The notes beneath the pieces are model-generated. The model searched no databases. It was not told the origin of the DNA and saw only the letters and a list, made by a program, of their open reading frames with translations. From Muribaculaceae bacterium (GTDB lineage: Bacteria; Bacteroidota; Bacteroidia; Bacteroidales; Muribaculaceae): a stretch of DNA of 34,090 nucleotides. This document shows, in pieces, positions 9,201-14,892 of this stretch. The DNA is taken from the NCBI GenBank assembly GCA_017453505.1, contig JAFTEU010000178.1:1-34090 (forward strand), written 5' to 3'. Both the position numbers and the translations under genes were made by a program. Every line of letters begins with the position of its first letter. The stretch's first letter is position 1.

Positions 9201-10011
9201 GAAGGCACGTCAAGAAGCTGAGGAGAAGGCCCGTCAAGAAGCCGAGCGCAAGCAGATCAAGGCCGATGATTACCGCTCCCGTTCAACCCAGGCCCAGCCC
9301 CAGGCCACGCTGACCGACAAGGAACGCAAGGCCCAGGAGCGCGCCGAGGAAGAACACCTCAAGCAGCTCGAGCGTGAGGCCAAAGCCAGAGAAAAGGCCG
9401 AACGCAAGCGCCAGAAGGAAATTGATGACTCCATCAAGAAGGAGCAGAAGTACCAGCGCAAACTAGCACGCCTCGAGGAGATAGCCGAGCAAGACTCCAT
9501 CGAGCAGGCCGAGAAGGAGAAGGAGAAAGAACGTGACTTCCGCTACAAGTGGCGTGAAGACTCGGCTAAGGCAGCCTACAAGGAAGCCGAACAGGCCAAG
9601 AAGGATGCCAAGAAGGCTAAGGAGCAGGCCCGCAAGGAGAAGGCCAAAGAACGCAAGGAACTTGCCAAGGAGCGCGAGAAAGAGCGCAAGGAGAAGGCCA
9701 AAGAGCGTGAACGCGAACGCAAAGCCAAGCAGAAGGAGCGTAAGGAGCAGGCTAAGGCCCGTGAACAGGAGCGCAAACAACGGCAGAAGGAGCGAGAGCA
9801 AGAGCGCAAAGAGAAGGCCGAACAGCGCAAGCAAGAGGCCCGTGAGCGTGAGCAGAGCCGCAAGGAGCAGGCCAATCAACGCAAGGCCGAGCAAGAGGCT
9901 GCAAAGGACAAAGCCAAGCAGGACAAGGCGGGCGGCAAGACTGAGCCAGCCGCCAAACCTGACGACCCCAAGGCCACGCCCAGCCGCACTGGTAACAAGA
10001 AAAACGATTAA
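6223..10011 (+). CDS. porW: PorW/SprE-like tetratricopeptide-repeat lipoprotein with long charged coiled-coil tail
   Basis: The 1262-residue protein begins with a lipoprotein signal ending VALAAC (Cys22), so it is probably anchored in a membrane facing the periplasm. TPR-like helical repeats are readable at about 132-166, 230-275, 321-350, 360-389 and 600-720. A domain at about 790-905 (PQVFILLYPMDSIN, LLVVKGMDNFKEAV) resembles the C-terminal part of the PorW/SprE family, which is required for type IX secretion and gliding in Bacteroidetes. Residues about 916-1245 are almost only Glu, Lys, Arg, Ala and Gln, a very long predicted coiled coil. The start is a TTG at 6223: it gives a proper n-region (NRTRR), whereas the next Met would remove it. 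porX follows 26 bp downstream, strengthening the call. Confidence 0.85.
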   Translation: MNRTRRFIPVFIIAMVVALAACSNKTNTARSRFWQSFTTKYNVYYNGKTNYDEQEKAMLNEYQDDYSQHLYMHPAEARANPKAPQPGGSFDRTIEKMEKAITLHSIKKKPKRKGGKGRDPKYQEWMSRDEYNPYLHNAWYLLAKSQYMKGDFLDAAATFRYITRHFTWKKDLCQECQVREALCYCALGWTAEADNVLTHVHMDEITNKRVRALANAAFADYYIKNQQPEEAIPYLAQAVKGFKGNEKVRMSFLLGQLYEDVGDKRNAYLAYKQAGSSSGSTYRTKFNARIKQSAVYEGANIASEVKALKRMTRYDRNKEYLDQIYYAIGNLYLTHGDTLSAIENYRLAAEKSTRNGVDKAISQLTLGGIYFARRQYDDAQPCYAEAIPLVNEDYPNYKMLKKRSDVLDELAVYSQNVVLQDSLLELAAMTPEQQKAVIAKIIEDLKKKEKEEAEEAAREEYLAQQNARGSQLKDNKNDPASYNINTDDSWYFYNTSTKNAGKTQFQKQWGSRKLEDNWRRRNKTTFSFNDEEADSALMALADSVIVNENGDTVKVDIEALKRAEDPHYEEYYLKQIPKTEEEIAAAHEIIQEGLYNMGIILKDKMEDYDAAAYEFNQLLRDYPDNTYRLDVYYNMYMMYMRNGQEVDAEPYRDSILTHFPDSKYGQAMLDPNYLDNLKNMNRDQENMYEAAYANYLANNHSAVHEAYAEMMRKYPLSKIMPKFMFIDALSYLTEKDHDKFKETLKDMLQRYPQTDITPVASEIVKQLNQGRRLEGGGSNMRGMLWTTRLGNDTTPQALERTFTPFAEDNDKPQVFILLYPMDSINGNMLLYEVARHNFNAFKVKDYDIEQMNFGELGLLVVKGMDNFKEAVNYRTLFEKDQSINVPRQVHYVIISVDNFNLLLNEGRTFEDYFNYLEEKNDKEHSDLEKKELDEAEKKALEEAEREAEARREQERIEAEQLAREEAEIAKRDAEEKAREEAEQKALEEAEAAEKARQEAEEKARQEAERKQIKADDYRSRSTQAQPQATLTDKERKAQERAEEEHLKQLEREAKAREKAERKRQKEIDDSIKKEQKYQRKLARLEEIAEQDSIEQAEKEKEKERDFRYKWREDSAKAAYKEAEQAKKDAKKAKEQARKEKAKERKELAKEREKERKEKAKERERERKAKQKERKEQAKAREQERKQRQKEREQERKEKAEQRKQEAREREQSRKEQANQRKAEQEAAKDKAKQDKAGGKTEPAAKPDDPKATPSRTGNKKND

Positions 10012-10037
10012 CACTATAAAGAAGCAAGACAGACCAC

Positions 10038-11582
10038 ATGAGCAAAGAAAGAATATTGTGGGCCGACGACGAGATTGACCTCTTGAAGCCGCACATCCTG
10101 TTCCTGGAGAACAAGGGATATGAGGTAGAAACCGTCACCAATGGCCGTGATGCCATCGACATGCTGAGCAACCAGATCTTCAACCTCATCATCCTCGACG
10201 AGAACATGCCGGGCATCAGCGGACTGGAAGCACTGCAACGCATCAAGATCCTGCAGCCCAACGTCCCCGTGATCATGATCACCAAGAGCGAGGAGGAAGA
10301 CATCATGAACCAGGCCATCGGCAGCGAGATTGCCGACTACCTGATCAAGCCTGTCAACCCCATGCAGATTCTACTTTCTATCAAGAAGAACCTGCACAGC
10401 GATGCGCTCATTGCCGAGAAGGTCACCGGCGACTACCAGCAGGAGTTCATGCGCATCAGCCAGATGATCAATTCAGCCCAGACCATCGAGGACTGGTATG
10501 AGCTCTACTCTACCCTCGTCCGCTGGGAGCTCACCCTGTCCAACACCGACACCAACATGGACGAGATGCTCAGGATGCAGAAGGTCGAGGCCAACAGCGC
10601 CTTTGCCAAGTTTGTCAAGCGTAACTACGAGAGCTGGCTCACACAGCCCGAACATCCCCTGCGCAGCAATGAGCTCTTCAAGACCAAGGTGCTCCCGCTG
10701 CTGGACAAGGGCGAGAAAGTCTGCTTTATCGTCATCGACAACTTCAGGCTTGACCAATGGAAGATGGTGAGCCCGCTGCTGGCCGACTATTTCAACATCG
10801 ACAGCGAGGAACTCTACACCACCATCCTTCCCACTGCCACACAGTATGCCCGCAATGCCATCTTCTCGGGGCTTATGCCTGTTGACATCGAGCAGATGTT
10901 CCCCGACCTCTGGGTCGATGAGGAGAGCGAGGAGGGCAAGAACCTGAACGAGGCACCGCTCATCCAGACGCTGCTTGACCGCTACCGCCGCAAGGTGCAT
11001 TTCTCTTACAACAAGATGAACGACAGCGCCGCCGGTGAGAAGCTGATGCAGAACTTCGGCATGTTCAAGAACTATGAGCTCAACGTGCTGGTGTTCAACT
11101 TTGTCGATATGCTCTCGCATGCCCGCACCGAATCCAAGATGATACGCGAGCTAGCCAACAGCGATGAGGCCTACCGCTCGGTAACCGTCTCCTGGTTCAA
11201 GAACTCCAACGTGCTCGACATCTTCAAGCTGATGGCCGAGAACGGCTACAAGGTTGTCCTCACCACCGACCATGGCACCATCAAGGTGGATCGCCCCATC
11301 AATGTCATCGGTGACAAGAACATTAACACCAACCTGCGTTACAAGGTCGGTAAGAGCCTCACCTACAACGGCAAACAAGTCTATGAGATCAAGCAGCCCA
11401 AGCGTGTGGGTCTGCCAGCCCCTAACATCTCGAGTACCTATATCTTCGCGATGAACCGTGACTTCTTTGCCTATCCCAACAACTACAACTACTATGTCTC
11501 CTACTATAACGACACCTTCCAGCACGGTGGCATCTCGATGGAAGAGATGCTCGTGCCCATCGTGACGATGTCGCCGAAGTAA
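10038..11582 (+). CDS. porX: PorX-type response regulator with PglZ/alkaline-phosphatase-like effector domain
   Basis: The 514-residue protein has a receiver domain (about 1-120) with acidic pocket Asp10-Asp11, phosphoacceptor Asp54 in ILDENMPG, Thr82 and Lys104. A helical linker follows, then a PglZ-type domain of the alkaline phosphatase superfamily from about residue 210. Visible landmarks are FIVIDNFRLDQW, TILPTATQYARNAIFSG, FVDMLSHARTE and VVLTTDHGTIKV, which supply the metal-binding Asp, Thr and His residues of the fold. In Porphyromonas, PorX works with the kinase PorY and a sigma factor to control type IX secretion, and its PglZ domain has phosphodiesterase activity on nucleotide messengers. 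No porY is in this window. It lies directly downstream of porW and is probably cotranscribed with it. Confidence 0.95.
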   Translation: MSKERILWADDEIDLLKPHILFLENKGYEVETVTNGRDAIDMLSNQIFNLIILDENMPGISGLEALQRIKILQPNVPVIMITKSEEEDIMNQAIGSEIADYLIKPVNPMQILLSIKKNLHSDALIAEKVTGDYQQEFMRISQMINSAQTIEDWYELYSTLVRWELTLSNTDTNMDEMLRMQKVEANSAFAKFVKRNYESWLTQPEHPLRSNELFKTKVLPLLDKGEKVCFIVIDNFRLDQWKMVSPLLADYFNIDSEELYTTILPTATQYARNAIFSGLMPVDIEQMFPDLWVDEESEEGKNLNEAPLIQTLLDRYRRKVHFSYNKMNDSAAGEKLMQNFGMFKNYELNVLVFNFVDMLSHARTESKMIRELANSDEAYRSVTVSWFKNSNVLDIFKLMAENGYKVVLTTDHGTIKVDRPINVIGDKNINTNLRYKVGKSLTYNGKQVYEIKQPKRVGLPAPNISSTYIFAMNRDFFAYPNNYNYYVSYYNDTFQHGGISMEEMLVPIVTMSPK

Positions 11583-11676
11583 TTAGGAATTAGGAATTAG
11601 GAATTAGGAATTGGCATCCGCATTCTGACAACTGACAACGGACAACTGACGACTGAAAACTGAAAACTGAAATAAA
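11583..11676 (+). repeat. Heptamer-type intergenic repeat array R2, between porX and tsaE
   Basis: Starting one base after the porX stop: about four tandem AATTAGG units, then AATTGGCATCCGCATTCTG, then several ACAACTG-like units, then AAAACTG units, ending about 7 bases before the tsaE ATG. A stretch of nearly 40 bases across the core is identical to the array before the LOG gene. Confidence 0.9.
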
Positions 11677-11677
11677 C

Positions 11678-12127
11678 ATGAGCGAGAAGAAAATCATTGA
11701 AATACCTATTGCCAACCTTGAGGGTCTCGAGGAGGCTGCCTACAAGTTCATGACCGAGATGGGCGACCTGACGGTCTATGCTTTCTATGGCGAGATGGGC
11801 GCAGGTAAGACCACATTTATTAACTCACTGTGCAAGCAGCTGGGTGTTGAGAGCGACGTGACGAACTCACCCTCGTTTGCCATCATCAACGAGTACCGCA
11901 GCGACACGACCGCCGAGCTGATCTACCACTTCGACTGCTACCGCCTGGAGAAGGAGGAAGAGGCCGTTGACCTGGGTGCCGAGGACTACTTCGACAGCGG
12001 AGCCTTGTGCTTCATTGAGTGGCCCGAGCGCATCGATGGCCTGCTGCCCGACGACACCGTGCGCGTCGATATCACCGTTAACGAGGACGAGAGCCGCACC
12101 CTCAAGATGACATTCCCCACCGCCTGA
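11678..12127 (+). CDS. tsaE: tRNA threonylcarbamoyladenosine biosynthesis ATPase TsaE
   Basis: The 149-residue protein has the P-loop GEMGAGKT (38-45) and the TsaE hallmarks [18 protein letters not shown] and FIEWPERI. TsaE is the ATPase partner of TsaB and TsaD in forming the threonylcarbamoyl modification at A37 of ANN-decoding tRNAs. Length is normal for the family. It follows porX by 95 bp, a gap filled entirely by a heptamer array, and is followed by the biotin ligase with 2 bp between stop and start, so those two are probably coupled. The neighbourhood porX-tsaE is, from general knowledge, common in Bacteroidales. Confidence 0.95.
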   Translation: MSEKKIIEIPIANLEGLEEAAYKFMTEMGDLTVYAFYGEMGAGKTTFINSLCKQLGVESDVTNSPSFAIINEYRSDTTAELIYHFDCYRLEKEEEAVDLGAEDYFDSGALCFIEWPERIDGLLPDDTVRVDITVNEDESRTLKMTFPTA

Positions 12128-12129
12128 CC

Positions 12130-12882
12130 ATGCCACACTACATCAAGGTGAGCCAGACGGCGAGCACCAACACTTACCTGTCCCGCTTGGCAGCAACGCT
12201 GCCGGGCGGTACGGTCATTTATACCCCCAGCCAGACGGCAGGCCGTGGCCAGAAAGGCAATTCCTGGGAGAGCGAGGACGGCAAGAACCTCACCTTCTCG
12301 CATTTGCTCAAGCAACCACCCGTCAAAGCCCGCGACCAGTTCTACCTGAGTGAGGCGGCTTCACTAGCCGTTGTCGAAGCCTTGACAGCCGAGGCGGGCG
12401 ACGGTTTTACCGTCAAGTGGCCCAACGATGTCTATTGGCACGACAAGAAAGCCTGCGGCATGTTGCTGGAAAACTCACTGGACGGCAGCGACATCGCCAC
12501 GTGTATCGTGGGCATCGGCATCAACGTTAATCAGGAGCGCTTTGTCAGTGATGCGCCCAACCCCGTGTCTCTCATCAATATTACGGGCCATGAGCATGAC
12601 CTGATGGCTTTGTTAAAGCGTGTGTGCTCCCGCATCGAGGAGCTGGTAGGTTCCCTGGGCGATGACCAGGCCCGCCAGCAGTTGCACCAGCAATATATGG
12701 CCGCACTCTACCGCAACGACGGGCTGATGCACCCCTACGAGGATGCAGCGGGACACCGCTTCATGGCTAGTGTGGCAAGCATCGCCCCCGACGGCACCCT
12801 CACCCTGCGCCACGAGGATGGCACCACCCACGACTACCTCTTCAAGGAGGTCAAGCACATCATCAACAATACCGTACTTTAA
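12130..12882 (+). CDS. birA: Biotin--[acetyl-CoA-carboxylase] ligase, monofunctional
   Basis: The 250-residue enzyme has the biotinyl-5'-AMP binding loop GRGQKG (38-43), the KWPNDVYW motif (96-103), a CGMLLEN segment with the conserved lysine region before it, and GIGINVNQ. It activates biotin with ATP and attaches it to the carboxyl-carrier lysine of biotin-dependent carboxylases. There is no N-terminal helix-turn-helix, so it should be a class I ligase without the repressor function of E. coli BirA. The C-terminal small domain is present. The start lies 2 bp after the tsaE stop. Confidence 0.93.
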   Translation: MPHYIKVSQTASTNTYLSRLAATLPGGTVIYTPSQTAGRGQKGNSWESEDGKNLTFSHLLKQPPVKARDQFYLSEAASLAVVEALTAEAGDGFTVKWPNDVYWHDKKACGMLLENSLDGSDIATCIVGIGINVNQERFVSDAPNPVSLINITGHEHDLMALLKRVCSRIEELVGSLGDDQARQQLHQQYMAALYRNDGLMHPYEDAAGHRFMASVASIAPDGTLTLRHEDGTTHDYLFKEVKHIINNTVL

Positions 12883-12888
12883 GTTAGA

Positions 12889-12980
12889 AGTTAATCAGGA
12901 ATCAGGAATTAGGAATTAGGAATTGGCATCCGCATTCTGACAACTGACAACTGACAACTGACAACTATTAACTATTCACT
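12889..12980 (+). repeat. Heptamer-type intergenic repeat array R3, before the LOG-family gene
   Basis: Order of parts: AATCAGG/AATTAGG units (about four), the core AATTGGCATCCGCATTCTG, four ACAACTG units, then a degenerate AACTATTAACTATTCACTG stretch ending 8 bases before the ATG at 12989. The core and the first ACAACTG units match array R2 base for base. Confidence 0.9.
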
Positions 12981-12988
12981 GAAAAGAA

Positions 12989-13525
12989 ATGAAAATCGTC
13001 GTTTATTGCAGTTCTCAAGGGGGACTGGAGGAGAAATACCAGCAGCTCGCCCGTGAGTTGGGCACATGGATCGGGGAGCATGGCCACACGTTACTCTATG
13101 GCGGATCCAATGCGGGACTGATGCATATCACTGCCAGTGCCGTCCACGAGGCAGGCGGGCACGTCACGGGCGTGATTCCTGCAATGTTCAAGCATCGACT
13201 GGATCCCGTGTGCGATGACGCTGTACACACTGCCAACCTGGGTGACCGCAAGCAGTACATGATCGAGCATGGCGACGTGTTCATCATCCTGCCTGGCGGC
13301 ATCGGCACCCTCGACGAGTGGATGTCCACACTTGCCGTGATGACCATCGGCAATGACGACCCACGCCCCATCGTCGTGGCCAACCTCGACGGCATGTACG
13401 ATGCTACCATCCAGCAACTCGCCGACATGACCCGCACCCCCTTTGCCCGCGGCAAGAACCTCTCCCGCACCCTTGTCGCATGCAACGCCACCCAACTCCT
13501 TTCCACCCTCTCCACCCTAACCTAG
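12989..13525 (+). CDS. LOG-family protein (putative nucleoside 5'-monophosphate phosphoribohydrolase)
   Basis: The 178-residue protein shows the Rossmann-like LOG fold: VVYCSSQGG near the start, YGGSNAGLM (37-45), Arg87-Lys88 and the diagnostic PGGIGTLDE (102-110). LOG enzymes cleave the N-glycosidic bond of AMP or of N6-modified AMP (cytokinin nucleotides) to give the base and ribose 5-phosphate. In bacteria the true substrate is often unknown, and the sequence does not settle it. The protein is slightly shorter than many homologues at the C-terminus, ending in a Thr/Ser/Leu-rich tail. Its TAG stop is immediately followed, with no spacer, by the 29-bp inverted repeat at 13526. Confidence 0.9.
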   Translation: MKIVVYCSSQGGLEEKYQQLARELGTWIGEHGHTLLYGGSNAGLMHITASAVHEAGGHVTGVIPAMFKHRLDPVCDDAVHTANLGDRKQYMIEHGDVFIILPGGIGTLDEWMSTLAVMTIGNDDPRPIVVANLDGMYDATIQQLADMTRTPFARGKNLSRTLVACNATQLLSTLSTLT

Positions 13526-13597
13526 TGGGACACGGGGACGGTTCTTTTGTCCCATTTTATCGCAAAAGTGGGACAAAAGAACCGTCCCCGTGTCCCA
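13526..13597. repeat. Perfect 29-bp inverted repeat (REP-like hairpin)
   Basis: Arm 1 (13526-13554) begins TGGGACACGGGGACGG and ends TTTGTCCCA; arm 2 (13569-13597) is its exact reverse complement. The 14-bp centre (TTTTATCGCAAAAG) extends pairing through TTTT/AAAA with one bulged base. Each arm is itself bounded by GGGACA and TGTCCC. Similar GGGACACGGGGACGGTTC sequences are, to my recollection, dispersed repeats in several bacterial genomes. There is no T-run after the stem on either strand, so it is not a standard intrinsic terminator. Confidence 0.9.
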
Positions 13598-13681
13598 AAA
13601 AGAAAAAAAATTGCCATTTGGGGTTTAGTAAATGGAACCTTGCGTGTCTTAATAGTGAACACTTGTGCAAGCCGAACGCAA

Positions 13682-14215
13682 ATGAGCTTGCTCGATTTGT
13701 TGAGGCGCAGTCAAGTTTATTCAAAGGCAATCAAGAGTCGTCATATCGAACAGCTGTTTAAGGCACATTATCACGAGATGTGCCGGCTGGCCATCATGCT
13801 CCTGCATGACGAGGAGGAAGCGCGTGACATCGTGCATGATACCTTTGCCCAACTGCTTGATGGCGACATCCGCTTTGATGAAAAGAAAGCCAGGAGTTTC
13901 TTGATGACCTGTGTCCACAACAAGTGCCTGAACGCGATGCGCAACCGCAGCGCCCGCGAGCAGGCATTGCTCACATATCCGCTTGATGATGAATTTCAAG
14001 CAGTGATCCTTCACGAGCAGAGCATTCAAGCCATTCAGGACGGCATCGAGCGGCTCACGCCACCCATCTGCCGTGACATTGTGCTGATGCACTACCGTGA
14101 CGGACTGACCTTCAAGAAAATCGCCGCCCACTACCAGGTGAGTGAGACGACCATCTATAAGCACCTGCGCAATGCAATGAAGCAACTACGTTTAACATTA
14201 AAACAATTGGGATGA
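13682..14215 (+). CDS. ECF-type RNA polymerase sigma factor
   Basis: The 177-residue protein has a region 2 domain (about 22-90: LFKAHYHEM, DEEEARDIVHDTFAQLL) and a region 4 helix-turn-helix (about 118-172: LPPICR-like segment, GLTFKKIAAHYQVSETTIYKHL). That is the small ECF/FecI-like family of Bacteroidetes. The frame is open back to 13547, but that start lies inside the REP hairpin, and the extension is basic and unlike a sigma factor; the ATG at 13682 gives the normal length. A GGAACC at 13634-13639, an ECF-like -35 sequence, hints at autoregulation but is weak. It overlaps the anti-sigma gene by ATGA, so the two are translationally coupled. Confidence 0.92.
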   Translation: MSLLDLLRRSQVYSKAIKSRHIEQLFKAHYHEMCRLAIMLLHDEEEARDIVHDTFAQLLDGDIRFDEKKARSFLMTCVHNKCLNAMRNRSAREQALLTYPLDDEFQAVILHEQSIQAIQDGIERLTPPICRDIVLMHYRDGLTFKKIAAHYQVSETTIYKHLRNAMKQLRLTLKQLG

Positions 14216-14892
14216 TGGACAAGACTGAATTGCTGTTCCGCATGATGGAACAACCCGAGAAATATGACGACGGGCAGTGGCGCGAAATCCTGTCGGACAA
14301 GGATTGCCACGAGCTCTACACGATGATGATGGCGACCCGTGGTGCCGTGGAGGCTGGGCGCTATGACCAGCAGGCCGATGACGCGACCATCCAGCAGGAA
14401 TGGGAGCGATTTGTGGCACAGCACCCTCAAGCCGCCACATCCACCCGCCCCATCTGGCACAGGATTGCAGCCGTGGCAGCAGTTATCGTCATTGCTGCCA
14501 GCATCGTGGTGGCAGCGGTGCGCACGCACGGCTTTGGACTGCTACAGGATCAGACTGCTAGCGACAGCAGCACGCAGCTAACGCCTATCGCCACCAACGA
14601 CGTTTCTCACAATGTTGCCGAGGCTCAAGAGGTGATTCCCACAATTCAGGACGAGGGACACCTCTATGATAACATATCGCTGGAGCAAATCATTGACGAC
14701 ATGACCGCAAGATACAACATCCAGGATGTGGAATGGCAATCTGAAGAGGCCAAGTCGTTGCGCCTGTATTACCGCTGGGAACCGTCCTACTCGATCGACA
14801 AGGTGGTAGATATGCTCAACAGCTTCCAGGCCTTCACCATCCAGCGCACAGGTAACAAACTCATCATCAGCGACATCGCCAGCGACCAATGA
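14212..14892 (+). CDS. Anti-sigma protein with DUF4974 domain, lacking a FecR domain
   Basis: The 226-residue protein has a cytosolic N-terminal region (1-80) able to bind sigma, one membrane segment (about 84-103, AAVAAVIVIAASIVVAAV) and a periplasmic C-terminal DUF4974/FecR_C-like domain (about 150-221: YDNISLEQIIDDMTARYNI, LRLYYRW, TIQRTGNKLIIS). A typical Bacteroidetes FecR has a central FecR domain between the membrane segment and DUF4974; here only a short linker is present. It overlaps the sigma gene and the receptor gene by ATGA at both ends, a tight three-gene unit. By analogy with FecR it should hold sigma until the receptor's STN domain signals; this is inference. Confidence 0.85.
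   Translation: MMDKTELLFRMMEQPEKYDDGQWREILSDKDCHELYTMMMATRGAVEAGRYDQQADDATIQQEWERFVAQHPQAATSTRPIWHRIAAVAAVIVIAASIVVAAVRTHGFGLLQDQTASDSSTQLTPIATNDVSHNVAEAQEVIPTIQDEGHLYDNISLEQIIDDMTARYNIQDVEWQSEEAKSLRLYYRWEPSYSIDKVVDMLNSFQAFTIQRTGNKLIISDIASDQ

Noticed and set aside
11583..12980. CRISPR array
   Set aside because: The repeats are 7-bp tandem units without unique spacers, and no cas genes are present.
13547..13681. Longer start for the sigma factor
   Set aside because: This start lies within the 29-bp inverted repeat and the extra 45 residues are not sigma-like; the ATG at 13682 gives the normal ECF length.
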